Shown here: positions 1-4,195 of the stretch, piece by piece
Position numbering within the stretch: the stretch's first letter is position 1
Layout of the letters: every line of letters begins with the position of its first letter
NCBI GenBank assembly: GCA_943356425.1
Contig: CALRFE010000037.1
Location: 1-7,041, forward strand
Reading direction: 5' to 3'
DNA length: 7,041 bases
From: Candidatus Nomurabacteria bacterium
Lineage (GTDB): Bacteria > Patescibacteriota > Minisyncoccia > Phycocordibacterales > UBA9973
Made by a program: the position numbers and the translations under genes
The notes under the pieces: model-generated
Told to the model about the DNA's origin: nothing
The model's input: only the letters and a program-made list of their open reading frames with translations
Database searches by the model: none

Positions 1-187
1 TGCGAGGCGCTGGTCGGTATTAGTCAGCATCCGGATTGTTTTGGAAAAAAGTTCGGATTTTGTTCAAGAGACACAGCAGTGGATATAAAGACGACAAAAC
101 TTTCCGATTCTAATTTATTAGGTCTTTTGGCATATATCATATATACTCGACGAGTCGCTTTTAGCAGAACTAATTCATGAAAATTCT
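1..187. other. Left edge, no confident gene
   Basis: Two plus-strand frames are open from the window edge. One runs to a TGA at 178-180 (59 codons, ending in a hydrophobic stretch followed by Arg residues). The other runs to a TAA at 86-88 (28 codons). A 38-codon ATG-started minus-strand ORF overlaps both. None resembles a family I recognise, so the 3' end of a gene entering from the left is possible but not established. No tRNA-like fold was seen. Confidence 0.3.
142..147 (+). promoter_or_regulatory. Possible -10 box (TATACT) for the 35-codon ORF
   Basis: TATACT lies 40 nt upstream of the ATG at 188, which would give a leader of about 34 nt, the same geometry as several better promoters in this window. 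There is no extended TG and no clear -35. A short inverted repeat (ACTCG-A-CGAGT, 145-155) overlaps its downstream end and could be an operator, or chance. Confidence 0.35.
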
Positions 188-295
188 ATGTCAGATGAAA
201 CAACAGACGCAGTACCGACCCCAGAAACTACTCCAGTGGAAACAACTACTCCTCCAGTAGAAGCTCCAGCAACTGAAGCTCCTGCACACGAGTAA
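188..295 (+). CDS. Small Pro/Thr/Glu-rich protein (35 aa)
   Basis: A 35-residue acidic, low-complexity peptide starting MSDETTDAV and continuing with imperfect repeats built from TP(P)VE, ETT and PAxEAP. It has no membrane segment and is probably disordered. Support for coding: the ATG is preceded by an AT-rich leader with TAAT starting 17 nt upstream, a TATACT box lies at a plausible distance, and a perfect hairpin terminator follows the TAA within 7 nt. Function is unknown. Similar short Pro/Thr-rich ORFs occur in Parcubacteria-like genomes (recollection, not checked). A tail or linker fragment of a larger decayed gene is an alternative. Confidence 0.5.
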   Translation: MSDETTDAVPTPETTPVETTTPPVEAPATEAPAHE

Positions 296-301
296 TATCG
301 C

Positions 302-343
302 AAAACAAAAGAAGCGCGCCGTACGGCGCGCTTCTTTTGTTTT
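302..343. terminator. Perfect bidirectional intrinsic terminator
   Basis: A 19-bp perfect inverted repeat (302-320 and 325-343) around a GTAC loop. The GC core GCGCGCC/GGCGCGC is flanked by A-rich and T-rich arms, so both strands give a GC stem followed by a U-tract. It serves the small plus-strand ORF and the convergent minus-strand Lys-rich gene. Confidence 0.92.
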
Positions 344-349
344 TAGTTC

Positions 350-619
350 TTATTTCTTCGCCACCTTCTTGACTACTTTGACTGCCTTTTTTGCCGCTTT
401 CGCAACTGCTTTCTTTGCTTGCTTGACCATCGGTGTAGCTTTCTTTTCTATTTTCTTCTCGATCTTGGTGATCACGGCCTTCACTTTTTTCTGATTCTTT
501 TTTCCATTAGGACCGAGCAGATAATATGCTCCTGCGCCGAGCGCAGCAACACCTGCGGTTACTGCAACAATTTTTCCTGCAGACATTTTTCCTTTTTTCA
601 TATCTTTTTTCTGTACCAT
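350..619 (-). CDS. YtxH-like membrane-anchored Lys-rich protein (89 aa)
   Basis: An 89-residue protein in three parts: a short basic N-terminus (1-14), one hydrophobic segment (about 15-36, rich in Ala, Gly and Val), then GPNGKKNQKKVKA, which resembles the stretch after the membrane helix in YtxH-like proteins. The rest is strongly basic, and residues 67-89 are an Ala/Val/Lys tail (AKKAV, AKAAKKAV) like the C-terminal domain of histone H1-like bacterial proteins. A cytoplasmic tail that binds DNA, RNA or acidic polymers is inferred, not shown. The ATG at 619 is used because TAAT motifs lie 15 and 19 nt upstream and an extended -10 lies 38 nt upstream. In-frame ATGs at residues 7 and 12 are alternatives. 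Stop is TAA, with the shared terminator just beyond. Confidence 0.82.
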   Translation of the reverse strand: MVQKKDMKKGKMSAGKIVAVTAGVAALGAGAYYLLGPNGKKNQKKVKAVITKIEKKIEKKATPMVKQAKKAVAKAAKKAVKVVKKVAKK

Positions 620-657
620 ATATTTTTTGTATTAATTAATAACTATCTCGAGCAACT

Positions 658-666
658 AGTATAGCA
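658..666 (-). promoter_or_regulatory. Extended -10 promoter (TGCTATACT)
   Basis: On the minus strand TG-C-TATACT lies 38 nt before the ATG at 619, predicting a leader of about 32 nt that is almost entirely A/T near the start. No good -35 is visible, as is usual for extended -10 promoters. It lies just past the stop of the upstream minus-strand gene, so the Lys-rich gene probably has its own promoter. Confidence 0.55.
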
Positions 667-677
667 CATCGGAAATT

Positions 678-941
678 TTACTTGCGAGCGCTATCACTCC
701 TGCTCTTTCTTGTTTTGCCGAAGATAAATCCGAACAACGCACTTTCATGAATATCCCTAAGCATATCTTTGGTCGTATCGCTGATCATATCGACATCTTT
801 TTCAATTCGGTCCATGATCCGAGAAAAAGCACGCGTTGCGCGAATGAGATAGTATAAAAATACGATCGCCAAAACTCCGAGGACAACAAATCCGACGGAT
901 GAAATAATGAAGAAAATTTCTGATGGTTGTAGTGTAGACAT
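678..941 (-). CDS. Small single-pass membrane protein, DUF948-like (87 aa)
   Basis: An 87-residue protein starting MSTLQPSEIFF. A strong transmembrane helix spans about residues 8-33, followed by an amphipathic helical stretch (about 36-66, with RIMDRIEKDVDMISD) that could form a coiled coil, then a basic tail ending in RK. The layout matches small DUF948/YtxG-type proteins, which are of uncertain function; the family assignment is by general resemblance only. The frame is open further upstream to 1124, but that region is the ATL gene on the other strand. A perfect TATAAT ending 7 nt before the ATG at 941 supports this start and a leaderless message. Stop is TAA. Confidence 0.78.
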   Translation of the reverse strand: MSTLQPSEIFFIISSVGFVVLGVLAIVFLYYLIRATRAFSRIMDRIEKDVDMISDTTKDMLRDIHESALFGFIFGKTRKSRSDSARK

Positions 942-948
942 GCCGTCT

Positions 949-954
949 ATTATA
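949..954 (-). promoter_or_regulatory. -10 box TATAAT for a leaderless minus-strand message
   Basis: TATAAT read on the minus strand ends 7 nt before the ATG at 941, so transcription should begin at or within a base of the start codon. No convincing -35 or extended TG is present. It sits back to back with the plus-strand promoter at 982-990; the two start codons are only 55 nt apart. Confidence 0.5.
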
Positions 955-981
955 CTCTTTGTCCTTAAAAAGGCTACTTTT

Positions 982-990
982 TGGTATACT
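982..990 (+). promoter_or_regulatory. Extended -10 promoter (TGGTATACT), leaderless
   Basis: TG-G-TATACT ends 6 nt before the ATG at 997, placing the expected transcription start at the A of the ATG. This argues for the 997 start rather than the upstream in-frame ATG at 907, which lies on the far side of the promoter. Confidence 0.58.
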
Positions 991-996
991 TTCAAC

Positions 997-1323
997 ATGA
1001 AACCTATGACTACTTTTTCTGAACGAGTTTTAAAGATCGCACTTTCGATCCCAAAAGGTCGCGTGACGACGTACGGACGGATTGCGATCGCGGCCGGCGG
1101 AGGTGGGATTTCTGCGCAGAGCATTACGAGTATTTTAGGAAAGGCATACCAAGCGGGAGTAAAGAATATTCCCTTTCATCGTATCGTGTACGCCGACGGC
1201 AAGATCTGGGTAAGTGAAGCGCGGAGAAAAGAACGGCTCGCGCTGTATAAAAAAGAAAAAATCGAGATCGATGAGCGTGATCGAATAAAAAATTTCAGAG
1301 AGAAGTTGATCGAGTTCAAATAA
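997..1323 (+). CDS. Alkyltransferase-like (ATL/MGMT-fold) DNA-binding protein without catalytic Cys (108 aa)
   Basis: A 108-residue MGMT C-terminal-domain protein. It shows the helix-turn-helix opening F-x-E-R-V-L-x-I-A-L-S-I-P-x-G-R-V-T-T-Y-G-R-I-A (residues 7-30, including Tyr26) and the active-site loop as P59-F60-H61-R62 with IVYADGKI after it. True methyltransferases have PCHR here and known ATL proteins usually PWHR. Phe at 60 means no alkyl transfer, so the likely role is binding O6-alkylguanine and marking it for nucleotide excision repair (established for ATL proteins, inferred here). The position aligning with the Arg finger appears to be Gln41 (SAQSIT rather than SARxVG), which is unusual. 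The C-terminus (about 74-108) is highly charged. The start at 997 is set by the promoter, not by an SD. Stop is TAA. Confidence 0.85.
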   Translation: MKPMTTFSERVLKIALSIPKGRVTTYGRIAIAAGGGGISAQSITSILGKAYQAGVKNIPFHRIVYADGKIWVSEARRKERLALYKKEKIEIDERDRIKNFREKLIEFK

Positions 1324-1333
1324 ATACACTTTC

Positions 1334-1362
1334 TTGACATAATAACCACTACAATATATACT
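1334..1362 (+). promoter_or_regulatory. Near-consensus sigma70-type promoter with no obvious gene
   Basis: TTGACA (1334-1339), a 17-nt spacer and TATACT (1357-1362) form the best promoter in the window. The expected start is near 1369. Downstream on this strand is only a hairpin (1390-1413) and then the antisense strand of the PemK/MazF-family gene. It lies 10 nt after the stop of the ATL gene. Confidence 0.7.
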
Positions 1363-1368
1363 TCAAAT

Positions 1369-1413
1369 ATTGATGGCTTCGGCCTCCGAGAAACCCGCCT
1401 TACGGCGGGTTTC
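1369..1413 (+). ncRNA. Candidate short transcript with two hairpins
   Basis: If the promoter at 1334-1362 fires, the RNA begins near 1369 and contains a small GGC-UUCG-GCC stem-loop (1375-1384) and a 10-bp perfect stem (1390-1413). With termination there it would be about 45-60 nt; with readthrough it becomes antisense to the 3' half of the toxin-like gene. An ATG at 1373 opens a 38-codon ORF, but from 1419 on it is only the complement of that gene. Expression is unproven. Confidence 0.3.
1390..1413. terminator. Hairpin between ATL gene and PemK/MazF-like gene
   Basis: GAAACCCGCC (1390-1399), loop TTAC, GGCGGGTTTC (1404-1413). The stem is strong, but the following U-tract is interrupted on both strands. 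It is placed to end the minus-strand toxin-like gene (stop at 1419) and plus-strand transcripts from the ATL gene or the orphan promoter. Confidence 0.6.
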
Positions 1414-1418
1414 GATGT

Positions 1419-1808
1419 TTATGATAAAAAATCAAGCAATTTCTCTCGAACCCTCAAAAATTGATCTTCTGGAAGAGTGTCTATTTTTCTAAGAAGTCGT
1501 TTACTGCTAATCACGCGTATCTGTGAAATTTTGGCAAGTGAAGACATTTTTTTCGTCTTAATTCTTACATGATATTCATCTTCTAGACCCTTTGTAGTAA
1601 GTGGTGTCACTAATACCATGTCTTTATTAATATACTTGAGAATAAGTGCGGGACGTTCAAATTTACCATTTTTTCCATCTATCTCTACACCGATATTTAT
1701 ACCGCATGCACACCACCAAATTTCGCGTTCATCAAAATAAAGCTCTTTATCATTTCCGTTTATATATTGTTTTTCAACATTCCAATTATTAAAATCTTTT
1801 ATATGCAT
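1419..1808 (-). CDS. PemK/MazF-family toxin-like protein (129 aa)
   Basis: A 129-residue protein with an N-terminal MHIKDFNNWN segment and the family core REIWWCACGINIGVEIDG (28-45). Then come FERPALIL (50-57, with the conserved Arg-Pro), VTPLTTK (67-73, with the conserved Thr) and a C-terminal SQIRVI...KRLLRKI block. MazF/PemK toxins are ribosome-independent mRNA endonucleases, and the Arg and Thr matching E. coli MazF catalytic residues are kept. The frame extends to an ATG at 1832 (8 more residues, Cys-rich). I prefer 1808 because, as I recall them, related proteins begin just before the WN motif; a weak TATTTT 6 nt before 1832 favours the longer form. No antitoxin gene lies on either side. 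The gene is visibly more AT-rich than its neighbours, suggesting acquisition. Stop is TAA. Confidence 0.83.
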   Translation of the reverse strand: MHIKDFNNWNVEKQYINGNDKELYFDEREIWWCACGINIGVEIDGKNGKFERPALILKYINKDMVLVTPLTTKGLEDEYHVRIKTKKMSSLAKISQIRVISSKRLLRKIDTLPEDQFLRVREKLLDFLS

Positions 1809-1874
1809 GTCTACACAATGACATATTCTCATTAAGAAAAAATAAAGATTTTCACCACCCCCATCCTATCGGAC

Positions 1875-1897
1875 TTCCCTCCTTATAAAGGAGGGAA
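1875..1897. repeat. Perfect palindrome with SD-like core, REP-like
   Basis: TTCCCTCCTT (1875-1884), loop ATA, AAGGAGGGAA (1888-1897): a 10-bp perfect stem containing an SD-like AGGAGG and its complement. Just upstream on the plus strand is a C-rich stretch (CACCACCCCCATCC). It is not at a translation start, so an SD role is unlikely. A dispersed palindromic repeat is plausible but needs other copies in the genome. Confidence 0.55.
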
Positions 1898-1899
1898 AA

Positions 1900-1930
1900 C
1901 AAAAACGCTCCGCATCGCGGAGTGTTTTTG
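1900..1930 (-). terminator. Intrinsic terminator of the DUF378 gene
   Basis: A 14-bp stem (1900-1913 and 1917-1930) with one G-U pair around a 3-nt loop and core CTCCGC/GCGGAG. Read on the minus strand it ends in GTTTTTGTTTT. It lies 18 nt past the DUF378 stop codon. The A-rich side also gives a T-tract on the plus strand, though no plus-strand gene ends here. Confidence 0.82.
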
Positions 1931-1948
1931 TAGGTTGAAAAACTAAAT

Positions 1949-2167
1949 TTACATACTTTGACCACTAGCCATGCAGTTCTTGCATCGGCCCTTGTGTGTG
2001 AAGATCTCATAGAGCGCAGAGAGACCGACCAACACATAGATGACTTTCATGAGCGTCATCCATCCTGGCGAAGACATCCATGTTCCGATGTCATAACCGA
2101 AGACTACCAAGAGCCAGTTCAATCCTCCAATAACGAGGAGGGTGAACGTAATTGTGTGCATTTTCAT
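1949..2167 (-). CDS. DUF378 family two-helix membrane protein (72 aa)
   Basis: A 72-residue protein matching the DUF378 pattern: a first membrane helix with LLVIGGLNWLLVVFGYDIG (about 10-28) and a second with MKVIYVLVGLSALYEIF (40-56). The loop between them is short (WMSSPGW). The C-terminal tail carries CKNC (62-65), a CxxC pair that could bind metal or form a disulfide. The biochemical role of the family is unknown. The start at 2167 is the first ATG of the frame; a second ATG at residue 3 is possible. The AT-rich leader ends in TTACTAAGT. An SD-like AGGAGG about 35 nt upstream is too far to act on this ATG. Own terminator downstream; stop is TAA. Confidence 0.88.
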   Translation of the reverse strand: MKMHTITFTLLVIGGLNWLLVVFGYDIGTWMSSPGWMTLMKVIYVLVGLSALYEIFTHKGRCKNCMASGQSM

Positions 2168-2213
2168 ACTTAGTAAAAAAACTAATTAATAATAAATGCG
2201 GTGCCCTCCTGTA

Positions 2214-2219
2214 ATTGTA
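2214..2219 (-). promoter_or_regulatory. Weak -10 candidate (TACAAT) for the DUF378 gene
   Basis: TACAAT on the minus strand lies 46 nt before the ATG at 2167, within the range of the other promoter-to-start distances here. There is no extended TG and no clear -35. The surrounding sequence has a short GCGGT/ACCGC inverted repeat. Confidence 0.3.
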
Positions 2220-2275
2220 CCGCCTCCCTAATGCCGTGCATAGTGGATAACAAAGAGATTCTTTTAGGGCCTATC

Positions 2276-2305
2276 TTGAGGTAAAAAAGACTAAAATGGT
2301 ATACT
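2276..2305 (+). promoter_or_regulatory. Extended -10 promoter (TGGTATACT) for the envelope genes
   Basis: TTGAGG (2276-2281), an 18-nt spacer and TATACT (2300-2305) preceded by TGG. The predicted start is near 2312, giving a leader of about 33 nt to the ATG at 2345. No terminator separates the next two genes, so it may serve both. Confidence 0.6.
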
Positions 2306-2344
2306 GGTAACTGTATTGTTTATCAATTAATGCATCTATTTCTT

Positions 2345-2656
2345 ATGAATACACAAAAAGGAAACATCGCGACATATATCATTATCGGCGCAATAATTGT
2401 CATCATCGCCGTTACGTTCTTGATCAAAAAACCGCAAAGACCAGCAACACCATATTCACAAACACCGACTGAGAATACAACAGTGGGTGGAGTATCTGGT
2501 ACGCCACAGACAAACACGGGCGGTGTACAGGGAAATGCGAACACTTCAGTAGATACTAATTTGCAAGCAGTCGATACCAATATAAAAGGACTCACGAACG
2601 ATTCAGCAAGCATTGATAGTGGTATCAACGACAAGCAAATTCCTCAACCGGAATAG
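2345..2656 (+). CDS. Single-pass Thr/Gly/Asn-rich envelope protein (103 aa)
   Basis: A 103-residue protein with a short N-terminus (MNTQKGNIA), a strongly hydrophobic helix (about 10-27, rich in Ile) and KKPQRP as stop-transfer. A low-complexity region rich in Pro, Thr, Asn and Gly follows (about 32-70). The C-terminus carries a short heptad-like Asp/Asn motif (VDTNLQAVDTNIKGL) suited to a small coiled coil. Probably anchored in the membrane with the tail outside. I do not recognise a named family. An in-frame ATG at 2330 adds 5 residues; 2345 is preferred because TAAT lies 17 nt upstream and the leader length then matches other genes. Stop is TAG. No terminator follows, and the next gene starts 84 nt later, so the two may be cotranscribed. 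Confidence 0.75.
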   Translation: MNTQKGNIATYIIIGAIIVIIAVTFLIKKPQRPATPYSQTPTENTTVGGVSGTPQTNTGGVQGNANTSVDTNLQAVDTNIKGLTNDSASIDSGINDKQIPQPE

Positions 2657-2740
2657 TCTGTCAGAAATCCTAACAACATCCGTCATAAGAAGCGTAGAGG
2701 AAAAACCACATTAAGTTACTAACTAATAATGATACATACT

Positions 2741-3490
2741 ATGCAAAAAAATCTTACAAGAATGTTTCTCGGTCTTTCATTGATCGCACTTACTGTGTTC
2801 GCGATGCCCGCATCGCAGGCAAGAGCGTTCGGTGATGGACAAAATATCGGACAGAATCAAGAAGCTCGTATTGCAAAAATAAAATCAAAAGCCGGTGAAG
2901 AGATAACGCGCCGTATTGATGCGCTCAACAAGCTCATCGCCCGTGTCGGCGAAATGAAGAAATTGAGCGATGTGCAAAAAAGTTCGATAACGACAATGGC
3001 GCAGACAAATATTACGGATCTTACTGCACTCAAAGCAAAGATCGATGCTGACACGGATCTCGCTGTACTCAAAACTGATCGCCAGGGCATCACGAAGTCA
3101 TACCGCATCTTTATGCTCATCATTCCGAAAGGACATATTTTTGCTGCGGCTGATCGAACGATCGCGACCGTAACGCTCATGCAAGAATCTATCACGAAGC
3201 TCCAGGTCCGCATTACTGCTGCACAGACCGCTGGTAAAGATGTTACCGCATTCTCTGCAAGCATCACCGACATGCAGGCAAAGCTCGCTGACGCAACCAC
3301 ACAAGCAAACGCTGCGGTAGCGCTCGTCACTCCGCTCGTGCCGGACCAGGGCGTACAAGCACAAATCGACGCGAACAAAGTGGCGATCGAATCTGCTCGT
3401 AAAGATATCAAAGTAGCAGTTACCGATCTCAAAGCTGCTCGCGCAGATGCTGAAAGTATCCGCACTGGGCTGAAAGCAATGGGATTCTAA
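2741..3490 (+). CDS. Secreted Ala-rich helical protein, unknown function (249 aa)
   Basis: A 249-residue protein starting MQKNLTRMF with a signal peptide: positive N-region, hydrophobic core LGLSLIALTVFAM, and likely cleavage after SQARA, so the mature form begins near Phe30. The mature part has no Cys and is largely predicted helix. It contains an Arg/Lys-rich block (EEITRRIDALNKLIARV) and a central conserved-looking segment (KSYRIFMLIIPKGHIFAAADR) where a short hydrophobic patch is embedded. The C-terminal half repeats Ala/Asp/Lys/Thr heptads compatible with a coiled-coil bundle. I know similar hypothetical proteins from Parcubacteria-like genomes but no function. The upstream ATG at 2729 adds 4 residues; 2741 gives a normal signal peptide and has TAAT 17 nt upstream. 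Stop is TAA, followed within 12 nt by a strong terminator. Confidence 0.8.
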   Translation: MQKNLTRMFLGLSLIALTVFAMPASQARAFGDGQNIGQNQEARIAKIKSKAGEEITRRIDALNKLIARVGEMKKLSDVQKSSITTMAQTNITDLTALKAKIDADTDLAVLKTDRQGITKSYRIFMLIIPKGHIFAAADRTIATVTLMQESITKLQVRITAAQTAGKDVTAFSASITDMQAKLADATTQANAAVALVTPLVPDQGVQAQIDANKVAIESARKDIKVAVTDLKAARADAESIRTGLKAMGF

Positions 3491-3501
3491 TATTTAACAC
3501 A

Positions 3502-3545
3502 TATCATAAAAGAGCCGCGCCGGAAGGCGCGGCTCTTTTATGATA
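3502..3545. terminator. Perfect 20-bp hairpin terminator
   Basis: Left arm 3502-3521, loop GGAA, right arm 3526-3545, perfectly complementary. The GC core GAGCCGCGCC/GGCGCGGCTC is flanked by A-rich and T-rich arms. It ends the secreted-protein gene. Its right arm runs into the extended -10 of the next gene, so terminator and promoter share bases 3541-3545. Confidence 0.9.
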
Positions 3546-3549
3546 TACT
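3541..3549 (+). promoter_or_regulatory. Extended -10 promoter (TGATATACT) for the cupredoxin gene
   Basis: TG-A-TATACT lies 47 nt before the ATG at 3597, predicting a leader of about 41 nt. Where a -35 would sit is the terminator stem, with no hexamer resembling TTGACA. The leader ends in an AT-rich stretch containing ACTAAGTAAA, with TAAG starting 18 nt before the ATG. Confidence 0.55.
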
Positions 3550-3596
3550 GAACACGTCATACTCTTGTATGAATTTACTAAGTAAATTTAAAAACT

Positions 3597-4091
3597 ATGC
3601 GAAATCTTATAATTATAGTCATCAGTATCATCGTGCTTGTCGGTGGATATTTCATGTTTAGTAAAAAGCCGGCAATGGACGGAGCGAATACACAGGTAAA
3701 CGAGATGAGTGGCAATGAAACAGGGACTATGAATACAGGTCAGGATAAAACAACCACAGGAGCTACTACCACTACAAGTACTGAAGTTTCTGCAGGAACA
3801 ACTACTGGAACGCCGACGACCGTGACCATTGATGTTGCTGGTGGAAATTATTACTTCAAACCAGGAACGATCACAGTGCACAAAGGCGATACTGTAAAAA
3901 TTAATTTCAAGAATGACGGCGGCATGCATGATTTCAAAATTGACGAATTTGGGGTGGCAACAAAAAAGATCGGTAGCGGACAATCAGACACTGTTTCTTT
4001 TGTCGCAGACAAGGCCGGTAGTTTTGAATACTACTGCTCAATCGGCAGTCACCGACAGATGGGAATGAAGGGAATGCTGATAGTAGAGTAA
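3597..4091 (+). CDS. Membrane-anchored cupredoxin (type-1 copper protein, 164 aa)
   Basis: A 164-residue protein with an uncleaved signal-anchor helix (about 3-21), a flexible Thr/Gly/Asn-rich stalk (about 25-75) and a plastocyanin-like domain (76-164). The copper site is readable: His111 in GGMHDF, then Cys147, His152 and Met157 in YYCSIGSHRQMGMKG, spaced C-x4-H-x4-M; Met155 is the other possible axial ligand. GNYYFKPGTITVHKGDTV (83-100) and the AGSFEYYC strand are typical of the fold. The family carries single electrons between redox partners outside the membrane. No oxidase or cytochrome is in the window, so the partner is unknown; copper binding or storage is an alternative. Own promoter and terminator suggest a single-gene unit. 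Stop is TAA. Confidence 0.9.
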   Translation: MRNLIIIVISIIVLVGGYFMFSKKPAMDGANTQVNEMSGNETGTMNTGQDKTTTGATTTTSTEVSAGTTTGTPTTVTIDVAGGNYYFKPGTITVHKGDTVKINFKNDGGMHDFKIDEFGVATKKIGSGQSDTVSFVADKAGSFEYYCSIGSHRQMGMKGMLIVE

Positions 4092-4092
4092 G

Positions 4093-4115
4093 GATATAAG
4101 AGAAGAGAGAAAAGA
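4093..4115 (+). repeat. Purine-rich 23-nt repeat, copy 1
   Basis: GATATAAGAGAAGAGAG followed by AAAAGA. It matches 6814-6836 in the ftsE-ftsX spacer at 21 of 23 positions. It lies between the cupredoxin stop and its terminator. Purine-rich low complexity makes chance similarity possible, but both copies are intergenic and begin with GATA. Confidence 0.5.
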
Positions 4116-4127
4116 TAATTACAACTA

Positions 4128-4162
4128 CAAACCATGCGCAGCCTTCGGCCGCGCATGGTTTG
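4128..4162 (+). terminator. Intrinsic terminator of the cupredoxin gene
   Basis: A 12-bp perfect stem CAAACCATGCGC/GCGCATGGTTTG (4128-4139 and 4151-4162) continued inward by GCC/GGC around a TTC loop. It is followed by GTTTTTT on the plus strand. Reading leftward the U-tract is poor, so it is a weaker stop for the convergent pyrG message. After it, TCGACTA is repeated at 4173-4179 and 4181-4187. Confidence 0.85.
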
Positions 4163-4195
4163 TTTTTTCTATTCGACTACTCGACTATTTTCTAT

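Noticed and set aside
302..343. Long palindrome as a CRISPR repeat or transposon end
   Set aside because: Single copy in the window, with GC core and flanking A/T tracts between convergent genes: a bidirectional terminator explains it fully.
907..996. Upstream ATG at 907 as start of the ATL gene
   Set aside because: It would place the start beyond the promoter at 982-990 and overlap the divergent gene's coding region; the added residues do not resemble the MGMT family.
942..1124. N-terminal extension of the minus-strand membrane protein up to 1124
   Set aside because: It is the complement of the ATL gene, Pro-rich and unlike the family; a TATAAT box lies just before the ATG at 941.
1373..1489. 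38-codon ORF after the orphan promoter as a leader peptide
   Set aside because: Most of it is the complement of the PemK/MazF-like gene and it spans the hairpin; no independent sign of coding.
2200..2207. AGGAGG in the DUF378 leader as Shine-Dalgarno
   Set aside because: About 35 nt from the ATG, too distant to position a ribosome, and no other start codon follows it at the proper distance on that strand.
2857..3465. Long minus-strand ORF opposite the secreted protein gene
   Set aside because: It is a shadow frame with Cys/Ser/Ala-rich sequence typical of the complement of Ala/Lys/Asp-rich coding; the plus strand has a signal peptide and terminator.
3588..3983. Minus-strand ORF opposite the cupredoxin gene
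   Set aside because: Low-complexity Ser/Cys/His-rich shadow of the Thr/Gly stalk; the plus strand encodes a complete copper site.
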